From the NCBI GenBank assembly GCA_913061465.1, contig CAJXSU010000009.1, positions 1 to 43,190 on the forward strand: DNA of 43,190 nt. The letters run 5' to 3'. Each line of letters starts with the position of its first letter. Positions within the stretch are counted from its first letter, which is position 1. Position numbers and translations under genes: made by a program. The notes beneath the pieces were generated by a model. That model was given only the letters and a program-made list of their open reading frames with translations, ran no database searches and was not told the origin of the DNA. This DNA is from an uncultured Flavobacterium sp. Its GTDB lineage: Bacteria; Bacteroidota; Bacteroidia; Flavobacteriales; Flavobacteriaceae. Of this stretch, positions 1-8,982 are shown one piece after another.

Positions 1-2
1 AT

Positions 3-104
3 TTATATTTCACTGGGCAGCTAACTGTTCCTGGGCCTGGAGTTCCTCCCTCACTTATATCCGGGAAAATTGTAGCTGAGTTAATACAAAAAATAAGAGT
101 TTAA
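3..104 (+). CDS. crtI: Phytoene desaturase CrtI, C-terminal fragment (5' end outside window)
   Basis: Only the last 33 codons and a TAA stop are present. The peptide reads LYFTGQLTVPGPGVPPSLIS and then GKIVAELIQ. This is the conserved C-terminus of CrtI-type phytoene desaturases, where the P-G-x-G-V-P segment closes the FAD domain. The family converts phytoene to lycopene by stepwise desaturation. The stop codon shares its last A with the ATG of crtB (TAATG), as at the next junctions, so this is the upstream member of the same operon. It has no start because the gene began before base 1. The CrtD-like gene at 1403-2887 ends with a similar but distinct tail (GGGIPLCLLSGKIVSELIL), so two paralogues flank crtB and crtZ. 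Confidence 0.85.
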   Translation, partial: LYFTGQLTVPGPGVPPSLISGKIVAELIQKIRV

Positions 105-946
105 TGAAGGAATTATTTGATGAAGTAAGTTTCGATACTAGTAAATTAGTAACAAAAAAATACAGTACATCTTTTTCACTGGCTGTAAAAATGTTATCTA
201 CTACTATTAGATCAGCAATCTATAATATTTACGGTTTTGTTCGTTTTGCTGACGAAATTGTAGATACTTTTCATGATTATAAAAAAGAAGAATTATTAGA
301 TGATTTTGAAAACGAATATTATAAAGCTCTTGAAAATGGTATAAGTTTAAATCCTATTTTAAATTCTTTTCAAGCTACTGTTAAAAGATATAATATTACT
401 GATGATCTTGTCAAGGCTTTTCTCAAAAGTATGCGTGCAGATTTATCAAAGACAGAATATCAAACTCAAGAAGAGTATAACGAGTATATTTATGGTTCTG
501 CTGATGTTGTTGGTCTAATGTGTTTAAAGGTTTTTGTTGATGGTGATGATAAAAAATACAATGAATTAAAAGATGCTGCTATGCGATTAGGTTCAGCATT
601 TCAAAAAGTTAACTTTTTAAGAGATTTAAAAGATGATTTTGAATTACTCAACCGTTCTTATTTTCCAAATGTAGATTTAACTTCCTTGGATAAAGCCTCA
701 AAACAACTTATTATACAAGAGATAGAAGAAGATTTTGATTATGCTTTTAATCATGGTATTCTTAAATTACCAGTTGAAGCTAAGTTTGGAGTATATATGG
801 CTTATAGATACTACAGGAGGTTATTAAAAAAGTTAAGTAGTGTTCCTTCATCAGAAATTATTGAAACAAGGGTTAGAATATCCGATCCAATGAAAATTAA
901 TTTGCTGGCTAGAAGCTATGTAAAGTATAAATTAAATATGATTTAA
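104..946 (+). CDS. crtB: Phytoene synthase
   Basis: A 280-residue squalene/phytoene synthase that condenses two geranylgeranyl diphosphates to phytoene, the first committed step of C40 carotenoid synthesis. Two Asp-rich magnesium/diphosphate motifs are visible: DEIVD at residues 50-54 and RDLKDD at about 174-179, the latter inside the family signature NFLRDLKDD. Length and spacing are normal for bacterial CrtB. The ATG at 104 overlaps the crtI stop by one base, and its own TAA overlaps the crtZ ATG by one base, so translation is probably coupled across crtI-crtB-crtZ. No Shine-Dalgarno sequence is needed or seen. Confidence 0.95.
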   Translation: MKELFDEVSFDTSKLVTKKYSTSFSLAVKMLSTTIRSAIYNIYGFVRFADEIVDTFHDYKKEELLDDFENEYYKALENGISLNPILNSFQATVKRYNITDDLVKAFLKSMRADLSKTEYQTQEEYNEYIYGSADVVGLMCLKVFVDGDDKKYNELKDAAMRLGSAFQKVNFLRDLKDDFELLNRSYFPNVDLTSLDKASKQLIIQEIEEDFDYAFNHGILKLPVEAKFGVYMAYRYYRRLLKKLSSVPSSEIIETRVRISDPMKINLLARSYVKYKLNMI

Positions 947-1410
947 TGATACTTTTGGCTTTAACAACTTTAGTTACTTTTTTAGTTATGGAGGGCATAA
1001 CTTGGTGTACTCACAAATTTGTGATGCATGGTTTTTTATGGTATTTACACGAAGATCATCATCAGCCAAAGTATAAAAATTTATTTGAAAAAAATGACCT
1101 GTTTTTTATCATTTTTGCTTTACCTAGCTCATTATCAATTTATTTAGGTTTGGAACAAGAACTGTATTTTGTCGCAGCTATAGGTTTTGGTATTATGGCT
1201 TATGGTGCAGCCTATTTCTTGGTTCATGATGTATTAATTCATCAAAGATTTAAATGGTTTAAACATACAAAAAACTGGTATTTATTAGGTCTAAGAAAAG
1301 CACACAAAATTCATCACAAGAAGCTAATGAAACACGATGGTGAGTGTTTTGGAATGTTGTATGTACCACTTAAATATTTTAGAAAACCCAAAAAAAATAG
1401 GCTTGAGTAA
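946..1410 (+). CDS. crtZ: Beta-carotene 3-hydroxylase
   Basis: A 154-residue member of the fatty-acid-hydroxylase superfamily that adds the 3-hydroxyl to beta-ionone rings. The di-iron histidine clusters are all visible: H23 and H28 (HKFVMH), H35 and HH 38-39 (HEDHH), H94 and H99 (HDVLIH), and H120, H123, H124 (HKIHH). Several hydrophobic stretches at residues 1-20 and 53-95 fit an integral membrane protein. Its ATG overlaps the crtB stop by one base. Its last bases contain the TTG start of the next desaturase in another frame. Confidence 0.93.
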   Translation: MILLALTTLVTFLVMEGITWCTHKFVMHGFLWYLHEDHHQPKYKNLFEKNDLFFIIFALPSSLSIYLGLEQELYFVAAIGFGIMAYGAAYFLVHDVLIHQRFKWFKHTKNWYLLGLRKAHKIHHKKLMKHDGECFGMLYVPLKYFRKPKKNRLE

Positions 1411-2887
1411 AAAAAAACCTAAAAAAGCAATTGTCATTGGTGCAGGAATTGCTGGTTTATCTGTAGCAATTCGCCTTCAAAATTCAGGTTTTAAAGTTGA
1501 AGTTTTTGAATCTAACGATTATCCAGGTGGTAAGTTGACAGATTTTTCAAAAAATGGGTATCGTTTTGATATGGGGCCTTCACTATTTACTATGCCTCAA
1601 TTTATTGAAGAACTTTTTTCCATTTCAAAAAAAAACATAAAAGATTATTTTTCTTACAAGAAAAAAGAAACAGCCTGTCATTATTTTTTTAAAGATGGAA
1701 CTACTTTTGAAGCAAAGTCAGATGTTCATGAATTTACTAAAACTGCAGCAAAAACTTTTAATGTAGACAAGGATCAATTACTTCGCTATTTTGATAGAAG
1801 TAAAAAAAAATATGATTTAACGTCTTCTTTGTTTTTGGAAAAATCTTTACATAAATTTTCCACGTATTTTTCAAAAGATACGATAAAAGCAATTTTTAAT
1901 ATTAATAGTTTAGACATTAATTCAACATTACATAATTATAATGCCAAAAACTTTGATGATTTTAGATTGGTTCAATTATTTGATAGGTTTGCCACTTATA
2001 ATGGATCTTCTCCTTATCAAACCCCTGGAATAATGTCGATGATTCCTCATTTAGAGCAGTATTATGGGACTTTCTTCCCAACTGGAGGTATGCATTCAAT
2101 TACTCAAAGTATTTACCAATTAGCTCTAGATTTAGGTGTTAAATTTCATTTTAACTCTAAAGTTGACAAAATTCATGTTTCTAATAAGAAAGCTGTAGGT
2201 ATTTCCTCAAATGACAAGGATTTTTTATCTGATATTGTAATTTCTAATAGTGATGTTGTTCCAACATACAGATCTTTATTAAAAGATCAAAAATCACCTG
2301 AAAAAATTTTAAGACAACCAAGATCTAGTTCTGCTTTAATATTTTATTGGGGAATTAGAAAAGAGTTTCATTCACTAGATTTACACAACATATTTTTTTC
2401 TGAAGATTACAATCAAGAATTTCAATATATTTTTAATAAACAACAGGTGTATAAGGACCCTACCGTATATGTAAATATTTCATCTAAGGAAAATAAATCT
2501 GATGCACCTAAGGGTTGTGAAAATTGGTTTGTAATGGTAAATGTTCCAAGCAACACTGGCCAAGATTGGGATACTATTATAAAAAATGTTAGGTCAAATA
2601 TTCTAAAAAAATTATCCGTTTCTTTATCTGTTAATTTAGAAGATCTAATTGAATCTGAAACTGTTTTAGATCCTAGGTTAATAGAATCTAATACCAATTC
2701 TTATCAAGGTGCGTTATATGGTGCTTCCAGTAATAATAAGTTTGCAGCTTTTTTAAGACATCCAAATTTTAGTCAGCAAATTTCAAATCTTTATTTTTGT
2801 GGTGGAAGTGTCCATCCAGGTGGAGGTATACCACTTTGTTTATTATCTGGTAAAATTGTTTCAGAATTAATTTTAAAGCAGGTATGA
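1403..2887 (+). CDS. crtD: CrtD-like carotenoid 3,4-desaturase (CrtI family)
   Basis: A 494-residue FAD-dependent amine-oxidoreductase/CrtI-family protein. From the chosen start the Rossmann motif GAGIAG lies at residues 13-18, followed by ESNDYPGGKL, and the C-terminus carries CGGSVHPGGGIPLCLLSG. The open frame extends up to an ATG at 1337, but that part lies inside crtZ and has no similarity to the family. The TTG at 1403 gives the usual short N-terminus (MSKKKPKKAIVIG) and overlaps the crtZ end by 8 bases. It is a second CrtI paralogue beside a cruF homologue, so I infer 3',4'-desaturation of the hydroxylated psi end as in the saproxanthin/myxol pathways. A role as a second phytoene desaturase is the main alternative. 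Confidence 0.82.
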   Translation: MSKKKPKKAIVIGAGIAGLSVAIRLQNSGFKVEVFESNDYPGGKLTDFSKNGYRFDMGPSLFTMPQFIEELFSISKKNIKDYFSYKKKETACHYFFKDGTTFEAKSDVHEFTKTAAKTFNVDKDQLLRYFDRSKKKYDLTSSLFLEKSLHKFSTYFSKDTIKAIFNINSLDINSTLHNYNAKNFDDFRLVQLFDRFATYNGSSPYQTPGIMSMIPHLEQYYGTFFPTGGMHSITQSIYQLALDLGVKFHFNSKVDKIHVSNKKAVGISSNDKDFLSDIVISNSDVVPTYRSLLKDQKSPEKILRQPRSSSALIFYWGIRKEFHSLDLHNIFFSEDYNQEFQYIFNKQQVYKDPTVYVNISSKENKSDAPKGCENWFVMVNVPSNTGQDWDTIIKNVRSNILKKLSVSLSVNLEDLIESETVLDPRLIESNTNSYQGALYGASSNNKFAAFLRHPNFSQQISNLYFCGGSVHPGGGIPLCLLSGKIVSELILKQV

Positions 2888-3513
2888 TTTCAAAATATAA
2901 AATAGCAATATCCATTTTTATTATTTGGCTCTTTAATATTTCCGGTATTTTAGGAATTTTATCTTCTAATTCTGATTGGTTTTTAAAATTAACACCAATT
3001 AACCTTTCAATGTATGTTATCCTTATCATTTGGAATGTTAAAGATTTATCTAAGAAGTTTTTACTTGCTTTCTTTATTCCATTTTTAATCGGCTTTACAA
3101 CTGAATATTTAGGTGTTAATTATGGTTTAATTTTTGGCTCTTATTCCTATGGGGGAAATTTAGGGATAAAATTAGGTGGAGTTCCGTTAATGATTTGTGT
3201 TAATTGGGCTGTATTAACGATAATTACTGCTGATTTAAGTTCACTACTACATAAAAACACAGTTATTCAATCTCTAATTGGTGGTTTTATAATGATGTTA
3301 TTAGATATTATGATTGAGGTATCAGCACCAAGATTTGATTTCTGGGAGTTTGAAAATAGTATTATTCCTATTAAAAATTATATAGCTTGGTTTATTATTG
3401 GTAGTATAGCGCATTATTTATACCGTCAAATTAATTCAAAGACAAATAAGAAGTTATCTATTCATATATTTGTTGCTATCACTATTTTCTTTTTCACTTT
3501 TTTAATTTTTTAA
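2884..3513 (+). CDS. cruF: CruF-like carotenoid 1',2'-hydratase (DUF422 family)
   Basis: A 209-residue polytopic membrane protein of the CruF/DUF422 carotenoid biosynthesis family. About six hydrophobic segments are visible, with the conserved stretch FTTEYLGVNYGLIFGSYSYG at about residues 76-95 and DIMIEVSAPRFDFWEF near 140-155. Characterised CruF enzymes hydrate the psi end group of a carotenoid to give a 1'-hydroxyl. The start overlaps the crtD stop as ATGA. In flavobacteria a CruF homologue next to crtD, crtZ and crtY is the expected set for saproxanthin or myxol. The function is inferred from family and context. Confidence 0.8.
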   Translation: MISKYKIAISIFIIWLFNISGILGILSSNSDWFLKLTPINLSMYVILIIWNVKDLSKKFLLAFFIPFLIGFTTEYLGVNYGLIFGSYSYGGNLGIKLGGVPLMICVNWAVLTIITADLSSLLHKNTVIQSLIGGFIMMLLDIMIEVSAPRFDFWEFENSIIPIKNYIAWFIIGSIAHYLYRQINSKTNKKLSIHIFVAITIFFFTFLIF

Positions 3514-4664
3514 TGCAAAAATACGACTACATTATTAATGGATCTGGTGCTTCAGGGCTTATGCTTGCCTATAGAATGGCTAAAGATTCTTTTTTTGATA
3601 CTGCATCAATATTAATAATTGATAAAGAGAAAAAAACATCCAATGATAGAACATGGTGTTTTTGGGAAAATGGTAAAGGTGAATGGGATGATTTAGTATA
3701 TAAGTCTTGGAGTAAAATATTATTTGAAAGCTATTCTTATAAGAATACTATACCACTTCAATCCTACACTTATAAAATGATTAGAAGTTCCAAATTTTAT
3801 AAAAAATTGTGGAGTTTCATAGAGACTAAAAAAAACATTAGCTTTATTAAAACTACTGTTTTGAGTGTTACAGATACTTTAGATGGTGCTTTTGTGGAGA
3901 CCTCAATAGGCCGATATCATTCAGAAAAGTTGCTTAATAGTATAGATTTTGATCAAAATTTTACTCATCAAGAAGAGTATCCTGTTCTTTTACAACATTT
4001 TACAGGATGGTTCATAGAAACTAAAAAAAATCACTTTGATGATTCGGTTGCTACCTTTATGGATTTTACTGTAGATCAAAAAACAAATACTAGGTTTATG
4101 TATGTCTTACCGGTTTCGGCAAACAAAGCATTATTTGAGTATACGTTATTTTCTAAAGATGTTTTAACAACTAAAGAATATGAGCGTGAGCTCCAAAAAT
4201 ATTTGGAACTTAAATCTATTACAGATTATACCATTATTGAAAAAGAAAAAGGTGTTATTCCAATGACTTCCTTCAAGTTTTGGCAAGAAAACTCTAAAAA
4301 CATATTGAATATTGGTACAGTTGGAGGCTGGACAAAAGCAAGTACAGGGTATACTTTTAAGAATACTTCTAAGAAAACTATTCAACTTATTGCGTTTCTT
4401 AAAACAGAAAATGATTTTACAAATTTTAGAAAGAAAACAAGATTCTGGTTTTATGACTTATTAATGTTGGATGTGCTAGCTAACTACAACCATCTAGGCT
4501 CTAAATTATTCTCTAAATTATTTCAAAGAAATTCATTAAAAAATGTATTCAGATTTCTTGATGAAGAAACAAGCTTCATTGAGGATTTAAGAATTATGCT
4601 ATCAATGCCACCTTTAAGGTTCATTATAGCCCTATTTAGAAGAGTATTAAAACTTAAAAATTAA
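3513..4664 (+). CDS. crtY: Lycopene beta-cyclase
   Basis: A 383-residue lycopene cyclase of the CrtY/CrtL family that closes the psi end of lycopene into a beta-ionone ring. An N-terminal dinucleotide-binding motif, NGSGASG, is at residues 9-15. The family signature DRTWCFWE follows near residue 46. GTVGGWTKASTGYTF lies in the C-terminal half. Its ATG shares one base with the cruF stop. It is the last recognisable gene of the operon: the next 294 bases hold no recognised gene and no clear hairpin terminator. With CruF acting on the other end, a monocyclic product is likely. Confidence 0.92.
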   Translation: MQKYDYIINGSGASGLMLAYRMAKDSFFDTASILIIDKEKKTSNDRTWCFWENGKGEWDDLVYKSWSKILFESYSYKNTIPLQSYTYKMIRSSKFYKKLWSFIETKKNISFIKTTVLSVTDTLDGAFVETSIGRYHSEKLLNSIDFDQNFTHQEEYPVLLQHFTGWFIETKKNHFDDSVATFMDFTVDQKTNTRFMYVLPVSANKALFEYTLFSKDVLTTKEYERELQKYLELKSITDYTIIEKEKGVIPMTSFKFWQENSKNILNIGTVGGWTKASTGYTFKNTSKKTIQLIAFLKTENDFTNFRKKTRFWFYDLLMLDVLANYNHLGSKLFSKLFQRNSLKNVFRFLDEETSFIEDLRIMLSMPPLRFIIALFRRVLKLKN

Positions 4665-4958
4665 AACTTCTTACAACTCATCCTAAAAAAAAGACAGCTC
4701 AGTATTTTATTCTTTTATTACTGATATCATCATTGCATATACCAATATTAGACTCAGACTAGTGCTAAATTCCTTTTCTGAAATAGAAATTATAGTGAGT
4801 AGAGATAAAGTCAAGGAGTTTAAAAAATGGATAGATAGATAATAGTATTTAATTTCTAATAATTTGATTCTTTTTATATCTTTACAAAGATATTTAAGCT
4901 TTTCAAATACGATGTAATAGCTTCAGTCGTTCTATTAATGATTATTTAAAAACTTATA

Positions 4959-5522
4959 ATGAAAAAATACAGTCTCCTCTTTCCTTTTTTAGCGCTATTA
5001 TCATTAATTATTAGCTGCTCAGATAGCCAAAAATTTGCCATTGAAAAAGGAAAAGTAGGACATCTTACAACTAAAACAACCATAAAAGAACTTTCTGAGA
5101 TTTTTAAAAACGATTCTATAGTTTCTAATCTCAGTGAGGGTGCCCTTGGTGACAATTATTTTCAAGATGATGATGAGTATTTAATTTATAATAAGAATGG
5201 GAAACACTTGTTAACTATAGTGCCAAAAGAACAGTTAGATTCTACTTCAACAATAAAAAGTATACAAATTTTTGACGATAGATTTAAAACAACAACAGGT
5301 CTTAATATTAGAACATCTTTTTCAGATGTTAGAGCTAACAATACAATTGATAAAATAGAATCATCTTTTTACTCTGCTACTTTATTTATTGATGAATTAA
5401 ATGCTACCATTGCAATAGACAAAGAGGAATTAGGATTGAAAGCTTTTAGTAATCAAAAGGTTACCATAGAACAAATTCCTGATTTAGCTAAGATGAAATC
5501 GTTTATTGTTTGGTTCTATTAA
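4959..5522 (+). CDS. Lipoprotein of unknown function
   Basis: A 187-residue protein with a lipoprotein signal peptide: charged N-terminus, hydrophobic core, and the lipobox LIISC with the lipidated Cys at residue 20. The mature part is a mixed, soluble sequence (FAIEKGKVGHLTTKTTIKEL at its start) without a motif I recognise. It resembles small conserved flavobacterial lipoproteins that have no assigned role. The cupin gene follows two bases after the stop, so the two are probably cotranscribed. The gap upstream holds a weak -7-like box, TATCTTTA (4877-4884), without a properly spaced -33 element. Confidence 0.7.
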   Translation: MKKYSLLFPFLALLSLIISCSDSQKFAIEKGKVGHLTTKTTIKELSEIFKNDSIVSNLSEGALGDNYFQDDDEYLIYNKNGKHLLTIVPKEQLDSTSTIKSIQIFDDRFKTTTGLNIRTSFSDVRANNTIDKIESSFYSATLFIDELNATIAIDKEELGLKAFSNQKVTIEQIPDLAKMKSFIVWFY

Positions 5523-5523
5523 G

Positions 5524-5889
5524 ATGTCTAATAAATATATCATTCAAAATACTCCATTTATAGTTCCAACAAATGATGGAAAACGTATTGAGGAACATTT
5601 TGGTAATTTAACTGATAAAAATTCTAAAATCAGTATTGCTCATATGATTGCCCCACCTGGATGGAGCGAACCTTTTCAAACCCCAAGTTTCGAGGAATTT
5701 ACTTACATTATTAAAGGAAAAAAACAATTCATTATAGATGGAGAAACAATCATTTTAGTGGCTGGACAATCTATAAAAATTGAAAAAAATATAAGAGTTC
5801 AATATTCAAACCCTTTTGAAAATGAATGTGAATATATTGCGATCTGCCTTCCAGCATTTTCTATTAATTTAGTAAATAGGGAAGAGTAG
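5524..5889 (+). CDS. Small cupin-domain protein
   Basis: A 121-residue single-domain cupin. The frame is open from an ATG at 5506, but that lies inside the preceding gene. The ATG at 5524, one base after the upstream stop, gives a normal cupin N-terminus (MSNKYIIQNTPFIVPT). Cupin motif 1 region: PSFEEFTYIIKGKKQFIIDG. Motif 2 region: a Gly-Gln-Ser turn followed by IEKNIRVQYSNP. The usual metal-binding histidines of motif 1 (HxH) are replaced (SFEEF), so a metal centre is uncertain. Cupins of this size bind small molecules or stabilise enzymes. No specific substrate can be named. Confidence 0.75.
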   Translation: MSNKYIIQNTPFIVPTNDGKRIEEHFGNLTDKNSKISIAHMIAPPGWSEPFQTPSFEEFTYIIKGKKQFIIDGETIILVAGQSIKIEKNIRVQYSNPFENECEYIAICLPAFSINLVNREE

Positions 5890-5891
5890 GT

Positions 5892-6596
5892 TTATTCTTT
5901 TTTTCTAGTTAAATAAAAAGGTAAATAAATTAGCAAGAAAAAAGGAATAACAATTAATTCAACTACAAAAATATATTGAGGCCATTCTCCAAAAACATCC
6001 AATAGAGTAGTAGCATTGGGTTTTCTATTAGTATAAAAGTAATTAGAACCTAACATGTAATTTATGATAAACATAATGAATATGTATGCCTGCATCCCAA
6101 TAAATGATTTAAATACGCTTTTTAGTGTAGGTCTCATTTTATATATAAATGTTGCATATAACATAAATATTACAAGTCCTGAATGAACAAACCAATACCT
6201 AAAAAAAGTAAAGTTTAGGAAATTATATTCTGAAGGTGTAATTAAAGATTGCAATGTCCCTGCTAAAATTAAAAAGAAGAGGATTTCATAATAGATATAT
6301 TTTCTAGTGAAAGAAAGCACAGGAATAATTAATGCTAAAAAACTACATAAATGAAGAGGAAGGTCTTCTTGGTAATTAAAATCTGGTTTGTAAATATTTA
6401 ATATTGACCCAAAAATTACTGTTAAACTTATTGAAGATGCTATAATATTACCGGTTAAAATTTGAATTTGTTCAGATTGTTTTTTAGCCCAATAAATTAA
6501 AATAGTACCTAATGTAATTACAATAGCACTAATTAAAATGTGCTGTTCAGAGAAAGGTAAAAAATCAGCATTTTCACCAAAGAAAAAATCATTCAA
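5892..6596 (-). CDS. YwaF/TIGR02206-type integral membrane protein
   Basis: A 234-residue membrane protein with about seven hydrophobic segments. It matches the YwaF/TIGR02206 family, with LPLHLCSF after the second or third helix and NYMLGSNYFYTNRKPNATTL followed by LDVFGEWPQY near residue 190. The function of this family is unknown. The gene lies 34 bases downstream of folD on the same strand and may be transcribed with ffh and folD. Its stop is only two bases from the stop of the convergent cupin gene, so the two transcripts must overlap or end inside each other. Confidence 0.8.
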   Translation of the reverse strand: MNDFFFGENADFLPFSEQHILISAIVITLGTILIYWAKKQSEQIQILTGNIIASSISLTVIFGSILNIYKPDFNYQEDLPLHLCSFLALIIPVLSFTRKYIYYEILFFLILAGTLQSLITPSEYNFLNFTFFRYWFVHSGLVIFMLYATFIYKMRPTLKSVFKSFIGMQAYIFIMFIINYMLGSNYFYTNRKPNATTLLDVFGEWPQYIFVVELIVIPFFLLIYLPFYLTRKKE

Positions 6597-6630
6597 TTGT
6601 AAGATATTTCTTACAATATATCACTTTTTT

Positions 6631-7506
6631 TTAATTATTAATTTTTGAGGCTAATAACGTGTTTTTTAGAAGCATAGCTATAGTCATTGGGCCAACTCCC
6701 CCTGGAACAGGGGTAATAAACGATGCCTTTTTTGAAACTTCATCAAAAGCTACATCACCCAATAAACGATAACCATTTTTTTTACTCTTATCTTCAATCC
6801 TAGTAATACCAACGTCAATTACAGTCACATTATCTTTAACCATATCTTCAGTTAAAAATTCAGGTATGCCCAAAGCAGCTATGACTATATCTGCTTGTAA
6901 AGTAATTTCTTTTAAGTTTTTGGTTCTACTATGTGTAATTGTTACTGTAGCATTTCCAACAGTTCTTTTTTGGGAAAGCAATATACTCATTGGACTTCCA
7001 ACGATATGACTTCTTCCAATTACCACAACGTGCTTCCCTGAAGTTTCTACCTTATATCGCTCTAGTAATTCAAGAATACCGTAAGGAGTGGCAGAAATGA
7101 AGGTGGGAAGATTTAAGGCCATTTTTCCAACATTAGTTGGATGAAACCCATCTACATCTTTCTTCGGATCCACAGCCATTAAAACCTTTTGCTCGTCTAT
7201 ATGTTTAGGTAAAGGAAGTTGAACTATAAATCCATCTATAGCATTATTATTGTTTAATTCTTCAATTTTGGACAAAAGTGATGCTTCAGAGATTTCCTGA
7301 GATAATTCTATTAGAGTAGATAAAAAACCAACACGATTACAAGCTTTTACTTTAGCTCCAACATATGTTCTACTAGCACCATCATTACCAACTATTATTG
7401 CGGCCAAATGGGGTGTTTTCTTCCCTTCTTTTTTTAATTGTAAAACTTCTAATGTAATTTCATCTTTGATGTCAGATGAAGTTTTTTTCCCGTCTAATAA
7501 AATCAT
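6631..7506 (-). CDS. folD: Methylenetetrahydrofolate dehydrogenase/cyclohydrolase
   Basis: A 291-residue bifunctional FolD that interconverts 5,10-methylene-, methenyl- and 10-formyl-tetrahydrofolate in the cytoplasm, feeding purine and formyl-methionine synthesis. The catalytic YxxxK (Y48, K52, in YVGAKVKAC) is present. So are [27 protein letters not shown], the NADP-binding [17 protein letters not shown], and the C-terminal [10 protein letters not shown]. Length is typical. It starts 19 bases after the ffh stop, so the two probably form one transcript. Confidence 0.96.
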   Translation of the reverse strand: MILLDGKKTSSDIKDEITLEVLQLKKEGKKTPHLAAIIVGNDGASRTYVGAKVKACNRVGFLSTLIELSQEISEASLLSKIEELNNNNAIDGFIVQLPLPKHIDEQKVLMAVDPKKDVDGFHPTNVGKMALNLPTFISATPYGILELLERYKVETSGKHVVVIGRSHIVGSPMSILLSQKRTVGNATVTITHSRTKNLKEITLQADIVIAALGIPEFLTEDMVKDNVTVIDVGITRIEDKSKKNGYRLLGDVAFDEVSKKASFITPVPGGVGPMTIAMLLKNTLLASKINN

Positions 7507-7525
7507 TTAATTATGTTTTCAATTA

Positions 7526-8854
7526 TTATTGCATCCCTTTCATCATTTGCATCATCTTTTTTCCACCGCCTCCTTGCATCATTTTCATCATTTTACTCAT
7601 TTGATTAAATTGCTTCATCAATTGATTTACTTCTTGAACAGATGTACCAGAACCTTTAGCTATTCTTTTTTTTCTACTAGCATTTATTGAGGTAGGTGTA
7701 GATCTTTCTAATGGAGTCATTGAATGAATTATAGCTTCAATACCTTTAAAAGCATCATCATCAATATCGACATCTTTCATGGCCTTTCCAGCTCCAGGAA
7801 TCATTCCAACGAGCTCTTTCATACTTCCCATTTTCTTTATTTGTTGGATTTGAGATAAAAAATCATCAAAACCAAACTGGTCTTTTGCTATCTTTTTTTG
7901 AAGTTTTCTAGCTTCATCTTCATCATATTGTTCTTGAGCTCTTTCAACTAAAGATATAACATCTCCCATTCCTAGAATACGGTCTGCCATTCTATCTGGA
8001 TAGAAAACATCAATGGCATCCATTTTTTCACCAGTCCCTATAAATTTGATAGGTTTGTTAACAACTGATTTAATTGATAAAGCAGCTCCACCTCGAGTAT
8101 CACCATCTAACTTTGTTAGTATTACACCATCAAAGTTTAAGATATCATTAAAAGCTTTTGCTGTATTCACTGCATCTTGTCCAGTCATAGCATCAACAAC
8201 AAATAATGTTTCTTGGGGTTTTACAGCTTTATGAATGTTTGAAATTTCAGTCATCATTTCTTCATCAACAGCTAAACGACCAGCAGTATCAATTATAACT
8301 ACATTCTTACCATTTGCTTTAGCGTGTTTAATAGCATTTAATGAAATTTCTACAGGATTTTTATTTTCAACCTCAGCATACACATCAACTCCTATTTGTT
8401 CTCCAACTACTTGTAATTGATTTATTGCAGCAGGCCTGTATACATCACAACCAACTAAAAGTACTTCTTTTGTTTTTTTATTTTTTAAGAAGTTAGCTAG
8501 TTTACCTGAAAAAGTAGTTTTACCAGAACCTTGTAAACCAGACATTAGAATTACGGTTGGGTTTCCTCCTAAATTAATGCCAACAACATCACCCCCCATT
8601 AAATCGGTTAATTCGTCCTTAACCAATTTTACCATCAGTTGACCAGGATTCAATGTGGTTAAAACATCTTGTCCTATGGCTTTATTTTGAACTCTTTTGG
8701 TAAATTCTTTTGCGATTTTAAAATTAACATCAGCGTCTAGTAATGCCCTTCGAACTTCTTTTAAAGTTTCAGCTACATTAACCTCAGTTATTTTACCGTG
8801 CCCTTTAAGGGTATGTAAAGCTTTATCTAATTTTTCACTTAAATTATTAAACAT
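7526..8854 (-). CDS. ffh: Signal recognition particle protein Ffh (SRP54)
   Basis: A 442-residue SRP GTPase that binds signal sequences of nascent inner-membrane proteins together with the SRP RNA and docks on FtsY. The N domain covers residues 1-95. In the G domain GLQGSGKTT is at 106-114, DTAGR at 189-193 and TKLDGD at 247-252. The C-terminal M domain is methionine-rich (MSKMMKMMQGGGGKKMMQMM). The ATG is preceded 26 bases upstream by an exact TAnnTTTG box (8880-8887). I do not see the SRP RNA gene in this window. Confidence 0.97.
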   Translation of the reverse strand: MFNNLSEKLDKALHTLKGHGKITEVNVAETLKEVRRALLDADVNFKIAKEFTKRVQNKAIGQDVLTTLNPGQLMVKLVKDELTDLMGGDVVGINLGGNPTVILMSGLQGSGKTTFSGKLANFLKNKKTKEVLLVGCDVYRPAAINQLQVVGEQIGVDVYAEVENKNPVEISLNAIKHAKANGKNVVIIDTAGRLAVDEEMMTEISNIHKAVKPQETLFVVDAMTGQDAVNTAKAFNDILNFDGVILTKLDGDTRGGAALSIKSVVNKPIKFIGTGEKMDAIDVFYPDRMADRILGMGDVISLVERAQEQYDEDEARKLQKKIAKDQFGFDDFLSQIQQIKKMGSMKELVGMIPGAGKAMKDVDIDDDAFKGIEAIIHSMTPLERSTPTSINASRKKRIAKGSGTSVQEVNQLMKQFNQMSKMMKMMQGGGGKKMMQMMKGMQ

Positions 8855-8879
8855 AGGATTCTTTTGCTTTTAAGAAGAA

Positions 8880-8887
8880 CAAATATA
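8880..8887 (-). promoter_or_regulatory. Bacteroidota -7 box of the ffh promoter
   Basis: The minus strand reads TATATTTG, an exact match to the Bacteroidota -7 consensus TAnnTTTG. A start about six bases downstream would leave a leader of roughly 20 bases before the ffh ATG. A weak -33-like TTTAG lies about 20 bases further upstream. Confidence 0.55.
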
Positions 8888-8982
8888 GAAAATACAGGCA
8901 TTTTACTAAAGAAAAAGAGTACTTAATCTTTTTTTGATTCTAGATTTACAATAATGTATTTTAAATAATTATCTTAATTTTA

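Noticed and set aside
1337..1402. Longer N-terminus for the CrtD-like protein from the ATG at 1337
   Set aside because: The extra residues lie wholly inside crtZ in another frame and do not resemble the family; TTG at 1403 gives the normal N-terminus.
2422..3029. Minus-strand open frames within crtD and cruF
   Set aside because: They are antisense shadows of genes with strong family motifs and have no recognisable protein features.
8013..8420. Plus-strand open frames antisense to ffh
   Set aside because: They mirror the ffh coding sequence, and Ffh motifs account for the region completely.
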